A DNA stretch of 64,000 nt from Gordonibacter sp. Marseille-P4307 (lineage in GTDB: Bacteria > Actinomycetota > Coriobacteriia > Coriobacteriales > Eggerthellaceae): the NCBI RefSeq assembly GCF_900604965.1, contig NZ_UWPD01000001.1, positions 372,001 through 436,000 on the forward strand. Reading direction: 5' to 3'. Both the position numbers and the translations under genes were made by a program. The notes beneath the pieces were generated by a model. The model was not told the DNA's origin. It searched no databases and saw only the letters and a program-made list of their open reading frames with translations. Within the stretch, counting starts at the first letter, position 1; every line of letters begins with the position of its first letter. Below are positions 45,080-52,480 of the stretch, in pieces.

Positions 45080-45143
45080 ACTTGGGAAGCTTACAATGCT
45101 ACTTGGGAAATTACTTAGAAGCTTACCGGGTAAGCTCCTAAGT
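45080..45143. promoter_or_regulatory. ACTTGGGAA repeats and a 31-bp inverted repeat upstream of the AlbA_2 gene
   Basis: ACTTGGGAA occurs at 45080-45088 and 45101-45109. An inverted repeat follows, in which ACTTAGAAGCTTACC (45113-45127) pairs with 45129-45143 with one mismatch. This lies 48 bases before the ATP-binding regulator gene, and the same 9-mer recurs downstream of it. Most likely operator sites. Confidence 0.6.
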
Positions 45144-45190
45144 AAGTGCTGCACTACGCAGGAATGCACCGAACGGGCGGGAGTGTGAAC

Positions 45191-46702
45191 ATGTTTGCGA
45201 TAACCAGCGACGAGCAGCTCGCCGCGAAAATAGAGAGGATGCGGGCAGCCGGAACGGACCTCGCCGAGTGCGAGCTGAAGGCCGCCGCCGACGGCTTCCC
45301 CAAGAGCGTCTTGGAAACCATGTCCGCCTTCGCGAACACGGCGGGCGGCACCATCGTCTTCGGCATCAGGGAGGCCCGCGGCTTCCACCCCGCGCAGGGG
45401 TTCTCGTCCAAGGAGGTCCAGTCGGGATGTGCCCAGGCTGCACGCGAGGGCATAGAGCCAGCCCTCCAGGCCGACATCCGCATCCTCGACTTCGAGGGCT
45501 CGCCGACCGTCGTGGCGAACATCCCCGAGCTCTCTCCCCGCCAGAAGCCCTGCTACGTACGCCGGCTCGGCCAACGCAACGGATCCTACATCCGCACCGG
45601 GGACGGCGACCACAAGATGACGCCGTACGAGATCGACCGCTTCATAGAGAACCAGATCAACAGCGCCCGCCACGACGCGGTCGTCGTCCCAGACGCAACG
45701 CTCGACGATTTCGACGCCGGCCTCCTGACCGGATGGCTGGCGGCGGAGCGCACGTCGTCCTTCGGCCGCGTCGAGACCCTCGACGACGAGACGCTGCTCG
45801 CCAACCGAAGGGCCATAGCCCCCGACGAGCACGGCGTGCTGCGCCCCACACTGGCCGGCATGATGGCGCTCGGATCCTACCCCCAGAAGTTCTTCCCCCG
45901 GCTCAACGTCGTCTTCACGAGCTACCCGACTAGCCAGAAAGGGTCGCCCCGCGATGGCGGAAGGCGCTTCGACGACTCCGCCAACCTCGACGGCCCCGTG
46001 CCGCAGATGGTCGTCGACACGCTGCGCGTGCTCTCGCGCAACATAAAGCACGGCGCAATCGTCAAGGGCGCGCTGAGGGAGGATGTCCCGGACTACCCGC
46101 TCGACGCCGTGCGCGAGGCGATCGCCAACGCCCTCATGCACCGCGACTACTCCCCGGAGGGACAGGGGGAGCCCGTGATGGTCGACCTGTACCCTGACCG
46201 CCTCGAGATCGGCAACCCCGGCGGGCTGTACGGATCGCTCACGGTCGAGCAGCTGGGGCAGAGGGGCGGCACGACCTCCCGGAACCAATCGCTCTCGCGC
46301 ATCCTGGAAGAGGTGCCCTACACGGACGTGGACGGCAGGCGCGGCAAGGTCGTCGAGAACCGCGGCACCGGATACCAGATCATACGCAGCTCCCTCGCGG
46401 ATGCGCTCATGAAGAACCCGGTCATCGACAACACCTTGGACGGCTTCCGGATAATATTCAGGCACCGCAGCATGACCGAGCAGGAGAGCGCCTACTCCAG
46501 GAGCAACGTGGCCGAGGCCGTGCTCGATTTCATAGCCTCACGCGAGAGCGTCTCGAGGGCGGAGGTCGCGAGGGCCGCCGGCATTGCGGACAAGACAGCG
46601 AGCAAGTACATCAACGGCCTCATCGGTCAGGGCCTCGTGGAGGGCATCGGGACCCAGAACAGCCCTAAGCGTCGGTACAGGCTCATCGGCAGAAAGGGAT
46701 GA
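45191..46702 (+). CDS. AlbA_2-domain ATP-binding protein with C-terminal winged helix
   Basis: 503 aa. The N-terminal AlbA_2/Schlafen-like domain shows ECELKAAADGFPKSVLETMS and AFANTAGGTIVFGI. A HATPase-type segment follows (ALMHRDYSPEG, VDLYPDRLEIGNPGGLYG), and the C-terminal 70 residues form a winged helix (SRAEVARAAGIADKTASKYI). Such proteins are usually annotated as ATP-dependent transcriptional regulators or helicase-related and are frequent on mobile elements. GGGAG precedes the ATG. It is flanked on both sides by repeats of one 9-mer, suggesting that it binds them and controls itself. Confidence 0.85.
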   Translation: MFAITSDEQLAAKIERMRAAGTDLAECELKAAADGFPKSVLETMSAFANTAGGTIVFGIREARGFHPAQGFSSKEVQSGCAQAAREGIEPALQADIRILDFEGSPTVVANIPELSPRQKPCYVRRLGQRNGSYIRTGDGDHKMTPYEIDRFIENQINSARHDAVVVPDATLDDFDAGLLTGWLAAERTSSFGRVETLDDETLLANRRAIAPDEHGVLRPTLAGMMALGSYPQKFFPRLNVVFTSYPTSQKGSPRDGGRRFDDSANLDGPVPQMVVDTLRVLSRNIKHGAIVKGALREDVPDYPLDAVREAIANALMHRDYSPEGQGEPVMVDLYPDRLEIGNPGGLYGSLTVEQLGQRGGTTSRNQSLSRILEEVPYTDVDGRRGKVVENRGTGYQIIRSSLADALMKNPVIDNTLDGFRIIFRHRSMTEQESAYSRSNVAEAVLDFIASRESVSRAEVARAAGIADKTASKYINGLIGQGLVEGIGTQNSPKRRYRLIGRKG

Positions 46703-46712
46703 GCTGAGAAGC

Positions 46713-46774
46713 CCTACTTGGGAACCTAGGTTCGGAAGTTCCCAAGTAGATTCCCAAGTGAGTTCCCAAGTAGG
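46713..46774. repeat. TTCCCAAGT iterons downstream of the AlbA_2 gene
   Basis: TTCCCAAGT occurs at 46739, 46751 and 46763, exactly 12 bp apart, and once inverted at 46716-46724 (ACTTGGGAA within CCTACTTGGGAAC). It is the same 9-mer as upstream of the gene. Confidence 0.75.
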
Positions 46775-46996
46775 CTCTCATCGTCGCATGCGCAGGGGCT
46801 GCAGCTTGCTCGGCCGCGCTGAACGGTCGCCCCGCGGCGGATGCCGATTCCGCCGATTTCGGAATGATCCGGAAGTCGTCCCCTCCCCGAATTCCCCCAT
46901 CTGCGCCTACTCCAAGGTCGTTGCCGGCACCCTGATTGCTGGCGTTTCCCCTTCAAAACGGCCTGTTTTGCGCCGGCACAACATCAGACCGTCCTC

Positions 46997-47014
46997 CGGG
47001 TTCCTTACCCGAAG
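46997..47014 (+). repeat. Direct repeat copy B (candidate att core)
   Basis: CGGGTTCCTTACCCGAAG is identical to 31693-31710 and in the same orientation. Here it is not part of a tRNA; on the minus strand it overlaps the stop codon of an open frame ending KLLTFG. The two copies are 15.3 kb apart and bracket module A and the linker zone. Confidence 0.6.
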
Positions 47015-47177
47015 GTCAGCAGTTTCGAGATGCCAGAGCCAAACTCCTTAGCGTTGCAGACAACGCGGTTGCCAACCATCTCGCAAGCTAGCGTCTCTGG
47101 GCGCAAGGTGGCACCTATAGCCGAAACGCCATCGTGCCCCCAACTTTTCTCGATACGCCTTGCATCTGCGCAAACGC

Positions 47178-47291
47178 CTAATGGACAATAAGCGAGAAGG
47201 CATCGAGCGCCCGCGCGATCTCCCAGGTAACGCTCGTGGCGGCCCCCACGAGCGCCGCGTCGTGCGACACCAGCAGCAGCGCCTGTTTCTG
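47178..47291 (-). pseudogene. C-terminal fragment of an ABC-transporter ATPase
   Basis: The frame reads QALLLVSHDAALVGAATSVT then WEIARALDAFSLIVH-stop. LLVSHD with the H-loop histidine is typical of ABC ATPases. A stop codon lies directly upstream, so only the last 37 codons remain. Confidence 0.55.
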
Positions 47292-47670
47292 TCAAGGCTA
47301 AACTGAACACCGTGGCATGACCGAATTGGACACTTTGGCAAGCATGCCGCGTTTACTAGCTTTTGGCTTTTCCCAACACGAGCGAAGTCTCCATGCGGCG
47401 ACTCGCGCCGATGAACTCGATCAAGCGCCCGCAACGCCCACCCCCCCCGATAAGGGCGTTGTGGGCGTTTCGCGGGGCATGGAGCGCCTTGCGGTGCGCG
47501 CCCGCCCCATGCGAGCGTGCAGGCCACAAGGCGGCGGGCAGCGATGCTGGGATGCCGGAGGAGCCGCTTTGCGAGCCGGGCGTCGGCTTTGGGACAAGCA
47601 CGAGGCGAATCGGCCGAAACGGTAGACTTGGTAGCCCATCTCGCCGAGGCAGGAAGCTAGGCCATTGAAG

Positions 47671-49485
47671 CTACGCACCCTTCGTAAGCTCGGCGTAGAG
47701 TTTGAACAGGTGGGCGACTATCTTCTCCTCGTCGCCGTCGAAGTCCACGCCGTAGGCGGCCTCGACCGCCGCATCGAGGGCGGCGTGCGCCTGCCGCAGG
47801 TCGGCGGGCATCTTGTCGGGGTCGTACAGGTCGGCGAGCGTCGCGCCCGGGTGCTTATCTCTCGCATCGAGCACGCCTTGGGCGCGCCGCTTCACCTCAG
47901 CACGAACTTCGCTCGAACACTGGGGATATGCCATATTGTTGTACACACCCGAAGAGTATTCGTAATCCGACTTCAACCTACCGGACACCACTCGCATCCA
48001 AGAAGCATGGAGCCTCGAAGAGAGCAGCCCAAAGTCGAACAACGACGCGCCGGGCATTACTATCAACTTATCACTAGCGATAATTTCAGGAGTGAAAAAA
48101 CCAAGTGGGACGTATTCGCGACGGCCAGAGGTCGTCCTCGGCAAAACTAGATAATTCGCTTCCGGCTGACGGTCTTGTACAAAAAGCCAGGGCTTGTCGG
48201 CGTATTTATTGAATTCTTTAGTTGGCGATGCCTCACGCGATGCTCGAATTCTAGACAGCCTCGAATCAAGTTCTGTATCGATCCCCACTGCATTCTCGGC
48301 AATATCGCGCAGCCAAATCACATATCGGACGGTTCCATTCATGAATTCGCGCGCACCTATATACTTTCGAAGATACGGCGCGACCGCTGGATGGGATGAG
48401 GAATAATTTCTGGCCTCATCTTCCTCAAGAATGAGCTCGCCCCCATCGACAGGCTTACTCCCTTGCGTCATAAGAAGGTGATGGTCGTCAACCGCCCTAC
48501 CTCGTGAACGAATAAAAACATTAGGAGAGGGATATATATAACCATTGATATGAGGCACATTAACCTCGATTCCTTCCTCTTCAAATAAGAGGCAAGAACC
48601 ACTGTTCTCGAAAGAGAACCCTACGATGACACAATGAACGTGCGCCTTATCACTAGCCTCGCTATCCCAAATGAACGTCCGCCATGCAAAAGCAATGCGT
48701 ATTCCACCCTCGAACAGCGAGCGCCACATTGGCTCTACTTGTTCTCCTTGGCAAATCGAATTCGTCGAAACAAAGGCGCTTTTGATCGAACGGTTTATCG
48801 ACATATAATTTGCAGCTATGTGATGCCACGCACCACAGTAATCAACCTTTCCCCATTTTTTTTGACCGGCAAAAGCGTTCGCCTCCATGTCGCTCGTCTG
48901 TTCTTTTGTTCTAAGCGATGACCCAACAAACGGCGGGTTGCCGCAGATGTAGCTGCACTGCTCGGCGGGCAGCACATCGTTCCAGTCCATGCGCAGGGCG
49001 TTGCCCTCGCGGATGTTGGCGTTGTGCTTCAGAGGAAGGAAGTCGAGCGGCTGCAGCAGTATCTCCTCGGTGGCCTGCTTCATCTGCGCCTCGGCGATCC
49101 AGAGCGCCGTCATGGCGACCGACACGGCGAAGTCGTTTATCTCGATGCCGTAGAACTGGTCGATTCCCACCTGAATCGAGTTGCTGCCTGCGTCGGCGAA
49201 TCCGAGCCCCATCTGGTCGCCCTGCAGGTCCTCGATCACGCGGTTCTCCAGCCTGCGCAGGGAGAGGTAGCTTTCAGTTAAGAAGTTGCCGGAGCCGCAC
49301 GCCGGGTCTAACAAGCTACCGTCTTTGATACAAAGCCCAGTTGCGGGGCCGGTGCAGTGCTTGGCAGAAATACCGTTATGAGCTGCGGTTTTATCTGTGA
49401 GCAGGCAGGTCGCTAGGAGCACCCATGCCCCCAAGGCATCGACCTCGCTCCGTTCGGTTGTCCTTGTCGCCGTTCTCATTTGCAC
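47671..49485 (-). pseudogene. N-terminally truncated MmeI-like DNA methyltransferase
   Basis: About 600 codons matching the methyltransferase and target-recognition half of MmeI/type IIL enzymes: SAM motif LLDPACGSGNFLTESYLSLR, the acidic GIEINDFAVSVAMTALWIAE, the catalytic NPPF (YICGNPPFVGSS), and a TRD-like tail. A full MmeI-type protein is about 900 aa with an N-terminal PD-(D/E)XK nuclease; that half is absent. The first 50 residues (MQMRTATRTTERSEVDALGA...) look unrelated or decayed. It lies 66 bases downstream of the CD-NTase gene on the same strand. It may be dead, or act only as a methylase. Confidence 0.75.
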
Positions 49486-49507
49486 CCACCTCGCTCTCTC
49501 AATCAGG

Positions 49508-49543
49508 AATCGTTAAAAGGTTCGGGAAATCGTTAAATCGTTC
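49508..49543. repeat. AATCGTT repeats
   Basis: AATCGTTAAA occurs at 49508-49517 and 49528-49537, and AATCGTTC at 49536-49543. The cluster sits between the CD-NTase stop and the MmeI-like remnant and resembles the short iterons around the AlbA_2 gene, but with a different motif. Confidence 0.5.
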
Positions 49544-49551
49544 TTGACAAG

Positions 49552-50838
49552 TTAGCTCTCTTGAATAGGAACCTCTTGATGTTCCCTCGCCACCACTCTT
49601 CCGTCTTTGATTGCATAACATTCCACGTAATGGTCACCTCTAAACTTGGTGTGTTCAACATGACCCATTCGAAGCGAGCCTTTAATAATCTGCCCCCTGA
49701 CGTCATCTCGCCGCTCTGCTTCTGATCCTCTGTTGAGCACTTTCCATCTAAGGTCGAATGGCGCAGGAACGGTTGTGTTGGAAACCTTGAACTCCAGCTT
49801 CTTGTTTGGGCGTAGCCAAATGTGGCGCACGAGCATATCCCGCAAGCTAGCTGGTCTAAATCCGTCTTGTGTGACCGTACAATCTATCTCAAGCGTATAC
49901 CGTAGGTCCATATCGTAATAGTCTTCTATGAATTCCTCGGTGTCCTTGAAAGTCTCTTCGGAGCTTGCTCTGCTCGAAGAGCCATCCACGGGGACAAATC
50001 TACCAAGGACCTTACGCCATTTGGAATACATGGAAGAATCGCCGTCAGCCTCAATGGCATCCAGGCAAAGCCCGTATGCCTTCTTGGCCTTGTTCTGGAA
50101 GTTCTTCTTCACATACACCTTCTGATTACTGCCTACCGCATTCCAAGAGTCCTGTTTTGGAAGGTCACTGAGGAACTTGAAAAAGTCACGCAGCATATAG
50201 TCAGGCAGTGTTGTCTTTTCTTGGTACCAATCTGTCTGACCAAAGAACCGCCAGACCAATGTGTCTATGAGAAGACCGCCCATCTCCACATTGTGCTTAC
50301 GCTTCCAAGCGCGAGTAAGCCTGCACAATACACGTGCGTTACCCTCGGTGCGATCGTTCAGCTCTTTCATCGCGCCGATTTCCAAGCGAGGTTTTGTCGT
50401 ATGCCAAGAATCAGAATAGGTATCGGGATACTCAAACGATCCGTCGTCAGCCTCGAAAACGGGCTGGATTTCGAACTTGAAGTTCGTGAACTGGAGGACA
50501 ACTACCTGGTGGTCTACTCTGATATCGGAAGTAGAATAGTGCGCGGAAACGCCCTTCTTCGCTCTTTCGAATGCCCGTCTGGAACCACCCTGTTTGTGAT
50601 AATCGTCATACAAGGCGCGGGGCATTACATAGACCATATCCAAGTCCGAGATACCATCAATAGCCGTATGTCTGCCGCAAGAGCCGACCATTAAGGCATT
50701 ATCCGTTTGACTGTCGCTGTCTCGAAACTCCCTATTGAGAGCCTTCGTGATCTCTTTGCGTCTGGAACTAATCTCCTCGTAGTTTGAAACCTTGAGATTC
50801 TCGAGCGTCTGCTCGAACAAAACATAGGACGAGGTCAT
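49552..50838 (-). CDS. CD-NTase (CBASS nucleotidyltransferase) with AGS-C sensor domain
   Basis: 428 aa. Nucleotidyltransferase core: MVGSCGRHTAIDGISDLDMV with G52-S53 and the metal aspartates D65 and D67; the third acidic position is Glu123 (FKFEIQPVF) rather than the usual Asp. C-terminal residues about 325-425 fit the AGS-C domain seen with SMODS enzymes (PFDLRWKVLNRGSEAE, RGDHYVECYAIKDG). CD-NTases make cyclic or linear oligonucleotide signals upon infection. The start overlaps the SLATT stop as ATGA, so enzyme and membrane effector are coupled. Last intact gene of the defence operon. Confidence 0.9.
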   Translation of the reverse strand: MTSSYVLFEQTLENLKVSNYEEISSRRKEITKALNREFRDSDSQTDNALMVGSCGRHTAIDGISDLDMVYVMPRALYDDYHKQGGSRRAFERAKKGVSAHYSTSDIRVDHQVVVLQFTNFKFEIQPVFEADDGSFEYPDTYSDSWHTTKPRLEIGAMKELNDRTEGNARVLCRLTRAWKRKHNVEMGGLLIDTLVWRFFGQTDWYQEKTTLPDYMLRDFFKFLSDLPKQDSWNAVGSNQKVYVKKNFQNKAKKAYGLCLDAIEADGDSSMYSKWRKVLGRFVPVDGSSSRASSEETFKDTEEFIEDYYDMDLRYTLEIDCTVTQDGFRPASLRDMLVRHIWLRPNKKLEFKVSNTTVPAPFDLRWKVLNRGSEAERRDDVRGQIIKGSLRMGHVEHTKFRGDHYVECYAIKDGRVVAREHQEVPIQES

Positions 50839-51413
50839 GCGGCACCGCCTGAACTTGCGGCATGCAAGGCGTCCTGCGCCTCGGAGGTCTTCTCGTCAGT
50901 CTCAATCGCCTTTGATGCCCGGTCGTAGTCCTTTCTCGTCGTACGAGCGATGTCCGCAAGAACGGCGTTCTCCTCTGCCCTCATCTGGTCGCGGCGCTTC
51001 CTCGCCGTAGCGGGCGTGACGGCACCTGTTCGCAAGTCGCCAATAAGATCCTCGTAGCCGACAAAAAGTGCACGAGTTTTCACAGCGGCCATCTGATGCC
51101 GCTGGCTCTTTCCCGCAAAGTCGAGATAGTCTCCGAGAAGGGATGCGAGACTGGCGCAGGTCGCAACGATGGCAACAGCAAGGTTCCCCCAGGCTTCGTG
51201 ACCGACAAGCGCGAAGATGCTCACAATCAAAGTGCTTGCAGACAAGACGGTAAACACGATGAGCGCAACATGCCTCCACTTCTCGTAGAGGTCATACCTG
51301 TCAGCCGCCTTCTCGTGAGCCTTGTAGGTGTACTTCATGCGATCAGCGGAGTCACGCAGGTTTGCTGACAGCTCCTCAATCTGAGCTGCGTCAACTATGT
51401 TTGCATCAGTCAT
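50835..51413 (-). CDS. SLATT-domain two-helix membrane effector
   Basis: 192 aa with two adjacent transmembrane helices (VALIVFTVLSASTLIVSIFAL and NLAVAIVATCASLASLLGDY) flanked by long charged helices, the SLATT layout. SLATT proteins accompany SMODS/CD-NTases and are thought to form membrane pores or channels when the nucleotide signal is made, killing the infected cell. It overlaps the mcrC stop by 4 bases upstream and the CD-NTase start by 4 bases downstream. The signal-binding mode is not evident. Confidence 0.87.
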   Translation of the reverse strand: MTDANIVDAAQIEELSANLRDSADRMKYTYKAHEKAADRYDLYEKWRHVALIVFTVLSASTLIVSIFALVGHEAWGNLAVAIVATCASLASLLGDYLDFAGKSQRHQMAAVKTRALFVGYEDLIGDLRTGAVTPATARKRRDQMRAEENAVLADIARTTRKDYDRASKAIETDEKTSEAQDALHAASSGGAA

Positions 51414-52480
51414 GCCAGCACCGCCTCCTTTGCGAAATGCTCCTCGGCGATCGCGTCGAGCTGGGCTGCAATCTGCGGAAACGGCAGGTTCAGGTCGAGC
51501 GTGCGGACGCTGATCTGGTTGCCGCTCATCTGGTAGACGTTGTCGGGTTGGGTCTCCTCGTCAGTCTTGGCGTAGAGCAACATGCCGCTCACTTCATGCG
51601 GCGCACCCGCAAGCTCGGCCTCCTTGTTCTTCACGTAGGTGAAGATCTGGTACAGGTTGCCCGAGTGGACGGTATGGGCGTCCCAGTTCTCCTGCAGCGT
51701 GTGCGTGTAATACTTCGCATCGATGATGAGCACGGTCCCGCCCCGAGCCAGCACAATGTCGCTTTGCATAGTGGGCAGCATCGTGCCCACGCCGTCGTCG
51801 AGCGCCCACTTGATCTGCGGGGAACTGGCGGACGCGATGCCGCATTCCTTGCGGTAGTACTCGAGGATGAACTTCTCGTAGAGCCGCTCCATGTATTGGG
51901 GCTTGATGTAGGTCATGAGCCGCACCTCGCCGCGCTCGTCGGTCAGCAGCATACCGTCGATGACGAGCTGACAAACCGAGAGCAGCATCCGGTAGCTCTG
52001 GTTGTTGCGCGTGAGGCGTATGGACGACCAGCGGATACCCGCAGGCTCCACCTCACCCACGGTAGCGAAGAACAGCATGCGCTTCTTCAGCTCGTCGCGG
52101 TGCTCCGCGCCCACGTCGCCGTGGCGGAGCAACAGCATGGCCGTGGTCTTGAGGATCCGGTTGAGCAGGTTGTCCTCCGACAGCTCATCGTACTCGCATG
52201 ACACGCGGCGGCTCCGAGCGAGGCGGTTCTTGATGGCGCCGGCCATCTCCACCTTGCCCCGCAGCACCGGCAAGTCCTCCGTGTGGTTCACGTACTCCCG
52301 GTAGAGGCCCTGCTTGAGCTGGTGGCCTATGCCCTTGGCGAGTATCGAGGCGAACAGGTCGTGGATGCGCTCGAAGTCCTCGCCCGCGACATCGTCCTCG
52401 CGGTCGGGGCGCAGGTCCTGGAACGCGTAGGAGAGCATATAGTAGACGTTCTTGATGAATATGCTCTTGTCCTTGGTCAT
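51410..52480 (-). CDS. mcrC: McrC-like nuclease subunit of a McrBC system
   Basis: 356 aa. The N-terminus KNVYYMLSYAFQDLRPD and the block LPVLRGKVEMAGAIKNRLAR are typical of McrC/LlaJI-type proteins. The C-terminal PD-(D/E)XK site is TMQSDIVLARGG then VLIIDAKYYTH. McrC cuts DNA when activated by the McrB motor on modified DNA. The ATG at 52480 overlaps the mcrB stop by 4 bases; the longer frame to 52513 runs inside mcrB. Confidence 0.92.
   Translation of the reverse strand: MTKDKSIFIKNVYYMLSYAFQDLRPDREDDVAGEDFERIHDLFASILAKGIGHQLKQGLYREYVNHTEDLPVLRGKVEMAGAIKNRLARSRRVSCEYDELSEDNLLNRILKTTAMLLLRHGDVGAEHRDELKKRMLFFATVGEVEPAGIRWSSIRLTRNNQSYRMLLSVCQLVIDGMLLTDERGEVRLMTYIKPQYMERLYEKFILEYYRKECGIASASSPQIKWALDDGVGTMLPTMQSDIVLARGGTVLIIDAKYYTHTLQENWDAHTVHSGNLYQIFTYVKNKEAELAGAPHEVSGMLLYAKTDEETQPDNVYQMSGNQISVRTLDLNLPFPQIAAQLDAIAEEHFAKEAVLA

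Larger units (their letters stand above)
46775..47670. other. Decayed accessory DNA between the AlbA_2 gene and the MmeI-like remnant
   Basis: About 900 bases with no intact gene. It contains the second 18-base att-like repeat, an ABC ATPase fragment and, next to that, TGTCAAGGCTAAACTG at about 47290, which looks like the end of an insertion sequence although no transposase is present. Several long open frames in 47310-47670 have no recognisable features. Confidence 0.5.

Noticed and set aside
47317-47678. Several overlapping open frames on both strands near 47.3-47.7 kb
   Set aside because: All are high-GC shadows without motifs; none has a convincing start, and the zone is otherwise decayed.
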